From Candidatus Eiseniibacteriota bacterium (GTDB lineage Bacteria; Eisenbacteria; RBG-16-71-46), in NCBI GenBank assembly GCA_903921835.1, contig CAIXRL010000724.1, positions 1-10,610 of the forward strand: a stretch of DNA of 10,610 bases, read 5' to 3'. The notes beneath the pieces are model-generated. The model worked only from the letters and a program-made list of their open reading frames with translations. It had not been told where the DNA came from and did no database searches. This document shows positions 1-7,750 of this stretch, one piece after another. Numbering within the stretch: the stretch's first letter is position 1; the number at the start of each line of letters is the position of its first letter. The position numbers and the translations under genes were made by a program.

Positions 1-1
1 C

Positions 2-190
2 GAGTTCACCGGCCATCCCGACCTCACGCGCATCCTGCTGCCCGACGACTGGCTGGGCTGGCCGCTGCGCAAGGACTCGCCGCTGGGTTACGAGGAAGTG
101 GCCTTCACGCACAACACGCCAGGTCGCACGGTCCCGAACCCCGCGCTCAAGAAGCTGGCTCCCAAGAAGGTGAAGTACCGTGCGCAATGA
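2..190 (+). CDS. nuoC: NADH-quinone oxidoreductase subunit C, 3' end only (partial)
   Basis: This is the C-terminal 62 residues of NuoC (the 30 kDa subunit of complex I); the start lies upstream of the window. The frame opens with EFTGHPDLTRILLPDDW and continues LGWPLRKDSPLGYEEV, which is the conserved end of the NuoC family (GHPxLxRILLPDDWxGxPLRKDxP). After that comes a lysine-rich tail (residues KKLAPKKVKYRAQ) and a TGA stop. NuoC sits in the peripheral arm beside NuoD and NuoI and helps form the quinone-reducing module; it carries no cofactor itself. The gene is separate from nuoD, unlike the fused nuoCD of enterobacteria, and its last 11 bases overlap the nuoD start, which suggests coupled translation. 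The family call rests on a short but highly characteristic stretch. Confidence 0.93.
   Translation, partial: EFTGHPDLTRILLPDDWLGWPLRKDSPLGYEEVAFTHNTPGRTVPNPALKKLAPKKVKYRAQ
166..170 (+). promoter_or_regulatory. Ribosome binding site for nuoD, inside nuoC
   Basis: A GAAGG stretch lies 9 bases before the GTG at 180. It is about 24 bases before the alternative ATG at 195, too far for normal initiation there. It therefore supports the GTG as the nuoD start. It lies within the lysine-rich end of nuoC. Confidence 0.55.
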
Positions 191-1361
191 GACCATGACG
201 CTCAACATGGGTCCCCAGCACCCGTCGACTCACGGCGTGCTGCGCGTGGCCCTGGAACTCGACGGCGAGACGATCGTGCGCTGCAAGCCGGTGATCGGCT
301 ACCTGCACACGGGCATGGAGAAGCAGGCGGAGTACAAGACGTACACGCAGTCCATCCCGCAGACCGACCGGATGGACTACATCTCGCCGATGTCCAACAA
401 CCTGGCGTTCTGCCTCGCGGTCGAGAAGCTCCTCGGCATCGAGCCGCCCGCGCGCGTGCAGGCCATCCGCGTGCTCCTCACCGAGCTCACGCGCATCTCC
501 TCGCACGTGGTCTGGATGGGCACGCACGCCATCGACCTCGGCGCACTGACCGTGTTCTGGTACACGTTCCGCGAGCGCGAGAAGATCCTCTCGATCTACG
601 AGCAGGTGTCGGGCGCGCGCATGACGTCGGGCTACTTCCGCGTCGGCGGGCTGGCGATGGACATCCCTGCGGGCCTGCTCGACCGCTGCCAGAAGTTCGT
701 CGACGAGATGCCCGCGCACATCGACGAGTACGAGCGCCTGCTGACCCGCAACCCCATCTGGCTCGCACGCACGAAGGGTGTCGCCGTGGTTTCGGCGCAG
801 GACGCGATCGCGTGGGGGCTGACGGGGCCCGTGCTGCGCGGCTCCGGCGTCAACTGGGACCTGCGCAGGAACGAGCCGTACTCAGGGTACGAAACCTACG
901 ACTTCGATGTGCCGCTCGGGAGCCGTGGCGATGCGTATGACCGCTACCAGGTCCGCGTCCAGGAGATGCGCGAGGCGACGAAGATCGCAGGGCAGGCGAT
1001 CCGGCGCATCCGCGAACTCGGCGAGACCGGTCCGTACCGGGTGCGCGACTTCAAGTACGTGCTGCCTGAGAGGGCCGAGGTGAAGACCTCCATGGAGGCC
1101 CTCATCCATCACTTCAAGATCGTGGCGCACGGCTTCTTCCCGCCGGTGGGCGAGGCGTACGCTGCGGTCGAGGCGCCCAAGGGCGAACTCGGCTTCTACC
1201 TGGTCAGCGACGGCACGGCGCGGCCATGGCGCATGAAGGTGCGCTCGCCGTCCTTCATCAACCTGCAGGGGCTGCCGGTCATGACCGAGGGCGGCATGCT
1301 CGCCGACGTGATCGCGGCGATCGGCAGCATCGACATCGTGCTCGGCGAGGTGGACCGATGA
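180..1361 (+). CDS. nuoD: NADH-quinone oxidoreductase subunit D (49 kDa subunit)
   Basis: A 393-residue NuoD, normal length for a stand-alone family member. NuoD forms much of the quinone-binding cavity of complex I at the junction of the peripheral and membrane arms, and is related to the large subunit of NiFe hydrogenases. The N-terminus has the signature MGPQHPSTHGVLR (residues 10-22); His18 and Tyr67 (in RMDYISP) match the His and Tyr that contact the quinone headgroup in the family. The C-terminus ends in the typical DIVLGEVDR, and GLPVMTEGGMLADVIAAIGS precedes it. I chose the GTG at 180 because a GAAGG motif sits 9 bases upstream; the ATG at 195 would remove only five residues (MTLNMGPQ start) and remains possible. 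It overlaps nuoC by 11 bases and nuoE by 4 bases (ATGA). Confidence 0.97.
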   Translation: MRNETMTLNMGPQHPSTHGVLRVALELDGETIVRCKPVIGYLHTGMEKQAEYKTYTQSIPQTDRMDYISPMSNNLAFCLAVEKLLGIEPPARVQAIRVLLTELTRISSHVVWMGTHAIDLGALTVFWYTFREREKILSIYEQVSGARMTSGYFRVGGLAMDIPAGLLDRCQKFVDEMPAHIDEYERLLTRNPIWLARTKGVAVVSAQDAIAWGLTGPVLRGSGVNWDLRRNEPYSGYETYDFDVPLGSRGDAYDRYQVRVQEMREATKIAGQAIRRIRELGETGPYRVRDFKYVLPERAEVKTSMEALIHHFKIVAHGFFPPVGEAYAAVEAPKGELGFYLVSDGTARPWRMKVRSPSFINLQGLPVMTEGGMLADVIAAIGSIDIVLGEVDR

Positions 1362-1867
1362 ATCACGCGCCCATCATGCCCCTCGAGGCCCCGGGTACGC
1401 GGGAGTGGCCGGAGCACGTGCTGGCCGAGGTGGCCGGGGCGATCTCGCGCTACCCGGTGAAGCGCTCCGCCGTGCTGCCGCTGCTGTGGATCGCGCAGCG
1501 CACGTGGGGCTGGCTGCCGCCGGCGGCGCTGAGCCTGGTCGCGCGCACGCTGGAACTGGACGAGCCGTTCGTGTTCGGTGTCGCCACGTTCTACACGATG
1601 TTCAACCTGAAGCCGGTGGGTCGCCACCACCTTCAGGTGTGCATGACGCTGTCTTGTTCGCTGATGGGCGCGGACCGGCTCTTCAAGCACCTCGAGCACC
1701 GGCTCGGCATCGGGCACGGCGAGACGACCCCGGACGGGCGCTTCACGCTGCGCCGCGTCGAGTGCCTCGCCGCGTGCGGCGGCGGGCCGTGCATGCAGGT
1801 CGACCTGGACTACCACGAGAACCTCGACGAGGCCAAGGTGGACGCGCTGCTGGAGACGCTCGAGTGA
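1358..1867 (+). CDS. nuoE: NADH-quinone oxidoreductase subunit E (24 kDa, 2Fe-2S)
   Basis: A 169-residue thioredoxin-fold ferredoxin subunit of the NADH-oxidising module, binding the [2Fe-2S] cluster N1a next to FMN in NuoF. The four expected cluster ligands are visible: Cys95 and Cys100 (VCMTLSC, C-x4-C) and Cys136 and Cys140 (ECLAACGGGPC, C-x3-C). The N-terminal helical part includes AISRYPVKRSAVLPLLWIAQ, typical of the family, followed by VFGVATFYTMFNLKPVG. The ATG at 1358 overlaps the nuoD stop as ATGA, with GAGG at 1347-1350 seven bases upstream; a longer in-frame extension into nuoD (from 1226) has no family similarity. An extra cysteine, Cys145, follows the last cluster ligand by five residues, where alanine-proline plus a non-cysteine is usual. 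The stop overlaps nuoF by 4 bases. Confidence 0.96.
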   Translation: MNHAPIMPLEAPGTREWPEHVLAEVAGAISRYPVKRSAVLPLLWIAQRTWGWLPPAALSLVARTLELDEPFVFGVATFYTMFNLKPVGRHHLQVCMTLSCSLMGADRLFKHLEHRLGIGHGETTPDGRFTLRRVECLAACGGGPCMQVDLDYHENLDEAKVDALLETLE

Positions 1868-3171
1868 GCCGCGGACCGCTGCTGTTCAAGGACATCGACA
1901 CTCCGGGCCTGGCCGGGCTGGAGACCTATCGCGGCCTGGGCGGCTACGAGGCGCTCGCGGCGACGCTCGGTGGCCGCTCGCCCGGGGAGTGCATCGAGAT
2001 CGTCAAGGCGTCCGGTCTTCGCGGCCGCGGCGGCGCGGGGTTTCCGGCGGGGCTCAAGTGGAGCTTCGTGCCGAAGAACTCCCCCAGACCGAAGTACATC
2101 GTCTGCAACGCGGACGAGTCGGAGCCGGGCACGTTCAAGGACCGCGAGCTGATGGTGCTGAACCCGCACCTGCTGGTGGAGGGCATGATCCTCGCGGGCT
2201 ACGCGATCGGTTCGAACCAGGGCTACATCTACTTCCGCGGCGAGTTCGCGTACGTGCAGAAGATCATGGACCGCGCGATCGCAGAGGCGCGCTCGGCAGG
2301 CCTGCTGGGCGAAAGCGTGCTCGGCACGCCATTCCAGTTCCAGCTCCACACCCACCTTGGAGCCGGCGCCTACATCTGCGGCGAGGAGACGGCGCTGCTC
2401 TCCTCGCTGGAGGGTTTCCGCGGCCAGCCGCGCCTGAAGCCGCCGTTCCCCGCGGTCGAGGGGCTGTACGCCAGCCCGACGGTGGTGAACAACGTCGAGA
2501 CGCTGATGAACGTGCCGCACATTCTCAAGCACGGCGCGCAGTGGTACCGCCAGTGGGGCACCGAGAAGAGCGCGGGCACCAAGGTGCTCAGCGTCTCCGG
2601 CCCCGTGAAACGACCGGGCAACTACGAGATCCCGCTCGGCCTGCCGCTGCGGACGCTGATCGAGTCGCCCGAGTACTGCGGCGGCATGCGCGATGGCCTC
2701 GAGGTGAAGGGAGTCATTCCGGGCGGCTCGTCAGTGCCGGTGCTGCCCGCCTCGCTGCTCGACACGGGGCTCGACTACGAGTCCATGAACGCCGCCGGCA
2801 CGTTCCTCGGCTCCGGGGGCGTGATCGTCATCGACGACCAGACGTGCATGGTGGACGCGTTGTGGAATCTGCTGCGTTTCTACGCGCACGAGTCGTGCGG
2901 CAAGTGCACGCCGTGCCGCGAGGGCACCTACTGGATGGTGCAAATCCTGGAGCGCATCGAGCAGGGCGGTGGCACCGAGCGCGACATCGACCTGCTCGGC
3001 GACATCGCGGACAACATCCTGGGCAAGTCCTTCTGCGCGCTCGGCGACGCGGCCGCGATGCCGGTGCAGGGCATGCTGAAGCACTTCCGCGCGGAGTTCG
3101 AGTACCACGTCAAGCACAAGCGCTGTCTGGTGAACCGCCGCCGGCAGTCCGTCCTGGAGGTGGTGGCGTGA
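1864..3171 (+). CDS. nuoF: NADH-quinone oxidoreductase subunit F (51 kDa, NADH and FMN site)
   Basis: A 435-residue NuoF, the subunit that oxidises NADH on FMN and passes electrons through the [4Fe-4S] cluster N3. The glycine-rich nucleotide-binding segment is GLRGRGGAGFPAGLKW (residues 51-66). It is followed by the FMN/NADH motif CNADESEPGTFKDRE (81-95), GAGAYICGEETALLSSLEG (166-184) and the soluble ligand-binding (SLBB) region around PGNYEIPLGLPLRTLIE. The N3 ligands are Cys345, Cys348 and Cys351 (SCGKCTPCREG) and Cys391 (SFCALGD). The start is GTG at 1864, overlapping the nuoE stop as GTGA, with GGAG at 1852-1855 eight bases upstream. An upstream in-frame extension (from 1405) lies over nuoE and is arginine/alanine-rich shadow coding. 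Length and all motifs are normal for the family. Confidence 0.97.
   Translation: MSRGPLLFKDIDTPGLAGLETYRGLGGYEALAATLGGRSPGECIEIVKASGLRGRGGAGFPAGLKWSFVPKNSPRPKYIVCNADESEPGTFKDRELMVLNPHLLVEGMILAGYAIGSNQGYIYFRGEFAYVQKIMDRAIAEARSAGLLGESVLGTPFQFQLHTHLGAGAYICGEETALLSSLEGFRGQPRLKPPFPAVEGLYASPTVVNNVETLMNVPHILKHGAQWYRQWGTEKSAGTKVLSVSGPVKRPGNYEIPLGLPLRTLIESPEYCGGMRDGLEVKGVIPGGSSVPVLPASLLDTGLDYESMNAAGTFLGSGGVIVIDDQTCMVDALWNLLRFYAHESCGKCTPCREGTYWMVQILERIEQGGGTERDIDLLGDIADNILGKSFCALGDAAAMPVQGMLKHFRAEFEYHVKHKRCLVNRRRQSVLEVVA
3156..3160 (+). promoter_or_regulatory. Ribosome binding site for nuoG, inside nuoF
   Basis: A perfect GGAGG lies 7 bases before the GTG at 3168, within the last codons of nuoF. It fixes the nuoG start at this GTG, although the same frame stays open for more than 1 kb upstream across nuoF. 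Confidence 0.7.
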
Positions 3172-5846
3172 GCGCTCCCGTCCGGGTCACCATCGACGAC
3201 CGCACGATCGAAGTGCCCGCCGGCACGCTCATCACCGAGGCCGCCAGGGCCGCGGGGATTCATGTTCCGGTCTTCTGCTCACACGACAAGCTGCAGCCGC
3301 TCGGCGCCTGCCGCATCTGCGTCGTCGAGGTCGGGACGCCGAAGCTCGGCGCCGACCGCAAGCCGGTCGTCGGTCCCGACGGGCGAGCCGAGATCGCGTG
3401 GATGCCCAAGGTGCAGACGAGCTGCACCATGCCGGTGAGCGAGGGCATGGTGGTGCGCACCACGTCGGACACCGCGACCCGGGCGCGCAAGGGCGTGATG
3501 GAGTTCCTGCTCGTCAACCATCCGCTCGACTGCCCGGTGTGCGACGAGGGCGGCGAGTGCCAGCTGCAGGACCTGGCATTCGCGTTCGGCCAGGATTTCT
3601 CCCGCATGGAGAGCAACAAGCGCACGTTCGACTCCGAGGACCTGGGCCCGATCGTCAAGAAGGAGGCGAACCGCTGCATCGTCTGCATGCGCTGCGTGCG
3701 CTACTGCGACGAGGTGATGGGCGAGGACGCGCTCACCGCGCACCAGCGCGGCGTGCGCACGGAAATCTCGTCGTTCGACCGGCAGCCGCTGGCGTGCGAG
3801 CAGTGCGGCAACTGCGTCGAGGTTTGCCCCGTGGGCGCCCTGACGGCGCTGCCGTACCGCTTCAAGGCGCGTCCGTGGGACCTGCGCCAGCACATCACGA
3901 TCTGCCCGTGGTGCGCCAACGGCTGCTCGGTGCGCCTCGGCGTGCGCGGCATGGAGATCCTGCGGGCGCGCGGCACCGAGTTCCGCGGCGTGAACCAGGA
4001 GTTTCTCTGCGCGCGCGGCCGCTTCGGCTACGAGTACGTGAACGCGCCCGACCGCCTGACCTCACCGCTCGTGCGGCAGGGCGGCTCGCTGCAGCCCGCG
4101 ACGTTCGACGCGGCGGTGGCCGAGGTGGCGGCGCGCCTGCGCGACATCGCCGCGGCGCACGGCCCCGGCAGCGTCGCCATCCTCGGCGGCGAGCGGCTCA
4201 ACGTGGAGGAGCAGTACCTGCTGCAGAAGCTCGCGCGCGGCGTGCTCGGAACCAACAACGTGGACGCGCGCACGCGCTTGACCACGCGCGTTCCCGGCGC
4301 CGCGATCCTCAAGGCCACCGGCGGCGGCCGGCCCGCGCTGACCTTCGGCGGGCTGTACGAGGCGCAGGAGACGCTGGTGCTGTTCGACGACCTGCAGGGC
4401 GAGTCCCCGTTCGCGCAGGCGACGGCGATCCGCGGCCGGCACCAGCAGGGCGGTCATCTCACGGTGGCGCACGCCCGCCGCGTGAAGCTGGCGCGCACCA
4501 AGTTTGGAGCCGACTGGCTGGGCCTCGCGCCCGGCAGCGAGCTCGCGCTCCTGCACGCGCTCACGAAGTCGGCGCTGGACCTGGGCGATCCCGTGGACCT
4601 GCCGGCGGAGGTCGCCGCGGGACTCGGCGCGCTCAGGAGTGCGCTGGCGGCGTGGACCGCGGAGCGGATCACCGCCGAGACGGGAGTGCCGGCGGCGAAG
4701 GTCGCGGCGGCGGCGAAGCGGCTGCGCGACGCGGAGCGCAAGGCGCTGCTGTTCGGGCGTGCGGTCGCGGAGAACCCGCAGGCGCCCGCGCTGCTGCAGG
4801 CCATCGAGAACCTGGCGTGGGCGACCGGGGCGCTGACCGCGTCGCGCTCGTTCGTGATGTACGCGGGGCCGCAAAGCGACTCGCAGGGCGCGCTCGACAT
4901 GGGGCTCTCGCCCGACTGCCTGCCGGGATACGTGCCGGTCGGCGACGCGGCGGGCCGTGCCGCGTTCGAGAAATCGTGGGGCCGCACGCTGCCGTCCGGG
5001 CCGGGACTGTCGGCGCCCGAGATTCTCGACGCCGCCGCGGCCGGCACGGTGCGCGCGCTGTGGATCGTCGGCGACCACTGGCTCGCCAGCGCGCCGGATC
5101 GCGCGAAGGCGGAGCAGGCGCTCGCCAGGGCCGAGTTCGTGGTGGTGAACGAGATGTTCCTCACGGCCACGGCGCAGCAGGCGCATGTCGTGTTCCCGGT
5201 CGCCGCGTTCGCCGAGAAGGACGGTGCGGTGACCAACTGCGAGCGGCGCGTGCAGAGGGCGCCGCGCTCGCTCGCTCCAAGGCGCGGTACGAAGCCGGAC
5301 TGGGAGATCCTGCAGCTCGTCGCGCAGGCGCTCGGCGCCGACTGGCGCTATCGCACGTCCGAGGACGTCTATCGCGAGCTCGCACGCCTCGTTCCCGGCT
5401 ACGCCCAGACGAGCTGGGCGACGCTGCTGCCCGACGGCGTGGCGTGGAGCGCCACGCGGGTCGCGGGCTCGCTCGCGTATCACGAGGGTGCCGGGCCGGC
5501 GGCGGGCGATGGCCTGTGGCTGCTCGCGGGCGGCACGTTGTTCGCGCAGGGCAGCCTTTCGGCGCGTTCGGCGACGCTGGCGAAGCTGGGCCGGGGGCCG
5601 CGCGCGTTCCTGGGTGCCGCCGACGCCGCGCGCCTCGGGCTGGCCGCGGGGGACAGCGTCGAGCTGGCCGGTCCCGCGGGAACGCTGGTGCTGCCGTTCG
5701 AGCAGGACGACTGCGTCCCGGCCAACGCGGTGTTCGTTCCGTACGCGCTCGCAGGTGACGGGCTCGGGCGGCTGGGCGCGCCGTCGGGAGCAGGCCTGCG
5801 GGTGAAAGTGCGAAGAGTGACCGCGACCGCAACGGTCGGGGCGTAG
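3168..5846 (+). CDS. nuoG: NADH-quinone oxidoreductase subunit G (75 kDa, multi Fe-S)
   Basis: An 892-residue NuoG, which carries electrons from NuoF and NuoE toward NuoI. Visible in order: an N-terminal [2Fe-2S] ferredoxin domain (cluster N1b: Cys37, Cys48, Cys51, Cys86); the His-Cys3 site for N5 (His118, Cys122, Cys125, Cys131 in HPLDCPVCDEGGEC); then a ferredoxin-like domain with two full C-x2-C-x2-C-x3-C motifs (Cys170/173/176/180 and Cys210/213/216/220). Next is the N7-type site Cys246, Cys249, Cys253 and Cys281. The remainder, to about residue 880, is a molybdopterin-oxidoreductase-like domain without a catalytic role in this family. N4 is expected on Cys170, 173, 176 and 220; the other four cysteines could hold a further cluster. 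The GTG start is supported by GGAGG seven bases upstream and by the normal N-terminus VRVTIDDRTIEVPAGTLI. It overlaps nuoF by 4 bases; the middle and end are alanine-rich and less conserved. Confidence 0.96.
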   Translation: MSAPVRVTIDDRTIEVPAGTLITEAARAAGIHVPVFCSHDKLQPLGACRICVVEVGTPKLGADRKPVVGPDGRAEIAWMPKVQTSCTMPVSEGMVVRTTSDTATRARKGVMEFLLVNHPLDCPVCDEGGECQLQDLAFAFGQDFSRMESNKRTFDSEDLGPIVKKEANRCIVCMRCVRYCDEVMGEDALTAHQRGVRTEISSFDRQPLACEQCGNCVEVCPVGALTALPYRFKARPWDLRQHITICPWCANGCSVRLGVRGMEILRARGTEFRGVNQEFLCARGRFGYEYVNAPDRLTSPLVRQGGSLQPATFDAAVAEVAARLRDIAAAHGPGSVAILGGERLNVEEQYLLQKLARGVLGTNNVDARTRLTTRVPGAAILKATGGGRPALTFGGLYEAQETLVLFDDLQGESPFAQATAIRGRHQQGGHLTVAHARRVKLARTKFGADWLGLAPGSELALLHALTKSALDLGDPVDLPAEVAAGLGALRSALAAWTAERITAETGVPAAKVAAAAKRLRDAERKALLFGRAVAENPQAPALLQAIENLAWATGALTASRSFVMYAGPQSDSQGALDMGLSPDCLPGYVPVGDAAGRAAFEKSWGRTLPSGPGLSAPEILDAAAAGTVRALWIVGDHWLASAPDRAKAEQALARAEFVVVNEMFLTATAQQAHVVFPVAAFAEKDGAVTNCERRVQRAPRSLAPRRGTKPDWEILQLVAQALGADWRYRTSEDVYRELARLVPGYAQTSWATLLPDGVAWSATRVAGSLAYHEGAGPAAGDGLWLLAGGTLFAQGSLSARSATLAKLGRGPRAFLGAADAARLGLAAGDSVELAGPAGTLVLPFEQDDCVPANAVFVPYALAGDGLGRLGAPSGAGLRVKVRRVTATATVGA

Positions 5847-5855
5847 GGGGCGGGG

Positions 5856-6919
5856 ATGACGGCACTCTGGAGCAACGCAATCTTCCAGGTCGCGCTGTGG
5901 GCGACCGTCAAGGTCGCGATCATCCTCGGCGTCCTGCTGGGCGTCGTGACCTACCTGATCTTCGCCGAGCGCAAGATCTGCGGACACATGCAGGCGCGCA
6001 CGGGCCCGAACCGCGTGGGGCCTCTTGGACTGCTGCAGACCCCGCTCGACGTGGTCAAGCTCCTCTTCAAGGAGGAGTTCATCCCCGCGCAGGCGAACAA
6101 GGTCGTCTTTCACATCGCGCCGGTGCTCGCGGTGTTTCCGGCAATCGTGACGTTCTCGGTGATCCCGCTGGGCCCGCCGCCGATGTTCGTGGTCACGGAC
6201 GTCAACGTCGGACTGCTCGTGTTCCTCGCCATGTCCAGCCTGGGTGTCTACGCGATCACACTCGCCGGCTGGTCGTCGAACAACAAGTACGCGCTGCTTG
6301 GCGGGCTGCGCTCCGCCGCGCAGATGATCTCGTACGAGCTGGCGCTGGGGCTCTCCACGATCCCGGTGATCCTGCGCGCCGGCACGCTGTCGCTGGTGGG
6401 CATCGTGGATTCGCAGGCCGGGACGTACCTGATCCCGGGCACGAAGCTCGCGCTGCCCTCCTGGGGCATCCTGCACTGGTACCTGGTGCTGCCCTTCGTG
6501 ATCTTCCTGGTCTGTTCGTTCGCCGAGACGAACCGCGCGCCGTTCGACCTGCCCGAGGCCGAGGGCGAGCTGGTGGCGGGCTTCCACACCGAGTACTCCA
6601 GCATGAAGTGGGCGATGTTCTTCCTCGGCGAGTACTTCAACATGATCGTGATCTGCTCGATCATGATCACGCTGTTCTTCGGCGGCTGGCACGGACCGTT
6701 CATGGACGTCCTCGGACCTGTGTTCGGCCCGCTGCTCGGGCTGGGGTGGTTCCTGCTCAAGCTGGGCGTGTTCCTGTTCTTCTTCATCTGGGTGCGCTGG
6801 ACGTTCCCGCGGCTGCGCTATGACCAGCTCATGAACTTCGGTTGGAAGGTGCTGCTGCCCGCCGCGATCGCGAACGTGCTGATCGCAGCGGTGTGGCTGT
6901 ACTGGAGGGCCAACGCCTG

Positions 6920-6920
<1 letters not shown>
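5856..6920 (+). CDS. nuoH: NADH-quinone oxidoreductase subunit H (membrane subunit at the quinone site)
   Basis: A 354-residue integral membrane protein, slightly longer than the E. coli protein, with about eight hydrophobic segments. NuoH (ND1 in mitochondria) anchors the peripheral arm and forms the membrane side of the quinone channel and the start of the proton-transfer axis. The family signatures are AERKICGHMQARTGPNRVGP (residues 37-56) near the first cytoplasmic loop, and AETNRAPFDLPEAEGELVAG (223-242), whose acidic residues (Glu224, Asp231, Glu234, Glu236, Glu238) line the quinone-site loop. The ATG at 5856 follows nuoG after nine bases, and the G-run 5847-5855 serves as a rough ribosome binding site. 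The stop overlaps the nuoJ start by one base (TGATG), so there is no room for nuoI, which usually follows nuoH. Confidence 0.97.
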
Positions 6921-7440
<520 letters not shown>

Positions 7441-7444
<4 letters not shown>

Positions 7445-7743
7445 TCCCGATCGGCTGGACGCTGACCCTGAGCGCCGTGCTGTTCTGCATCGGCGTGGCC
7501 GGCGTGCTCGTGCGCCGCAACGCGCTCGTCATCTTCATGTCCATCGAGCTCATGCTCAACGCCGCGAACCTCGCGTTCGTCGCCTTCGCGCACCAGATGA
7601 GATCGCTCGACGGGCAGATCTTCGTGTTCTTCGTCATGACCGTGGCCGCCGCCGAGGTGGCCGTAGGCCTCGCCATCATTGTCAACGTCTTCCGTCTCCG
7701 CGAGACGGTGTTCGTGGACGAGATCAACCTGCTGAAGGGCTAG
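7441..7743 (+). CDS. nuoK: NADH-quinone oxidoreductase subunit K (ND4L-type)
   Basis: A 100-residue protein with three transmembrane helices, the same length as typical NuoK. The two membrane-buried glutamates needed for proton translocation are present: Glu36 in SIELMLNAANL and Glu72 in AAAEVAVGLAI, both at the family's usual numbering. NuoK sits between NuoJ and the antiporter-like subunits and carries part of the central hydrophilic axis. It starts with GTG at 7441, overlapping the nuoJ stop as GTGA, with AGGAG upstream. The stop (TAG) is seven bases before nuoL. Nothing in it is unusual. Confidence 0.97.
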
Positions 7744-7750
7744 GCCGGCC

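Noticed and set aside
1989..3167. Upstream extension of the nuoG frame through nuoF
   Set aside because: The extension is arginine-rich shadow coding over nuoF. Family similarity starts exactly at the GTG at 3168, which has a GGAGG ribosome site.
3675..3827. The NuoG ferredoxin region as a fused substitute for the missing NuoI
   Set aside because: The motif lies at the position of the N4 domain of NuoG itself, not as an added domain. NuoI contacts NuoB and the membrane surface, so a substitution here is unlikely, although nuoI should still be sought elsewhere.
3398..5758. A 786-residue open frame on the + strand, in a different frame inside nuoG
   Set aside because: The product is arginine/glycine/alanine-rich with no domain, while the nuoG frame shows all Fe-S motifs; it results from high GC.
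5844..5856. A possible promoter or terminator between nuoG and nuoH
   Set aside because: The gap is only nine bases of G-rich sequence, without a hairpin or -10/-35 elements; it fits a ribosome binding site.
4062..6692. An 876-residue open frame on the - strand across nuoG and nuoH
   Set aside because: It lies opposite two well-supported conserved genes; its product is extremely Arg/Glu/Gln/His-rich with no recognisable domain, as expected for the complement of GC-rich codons.
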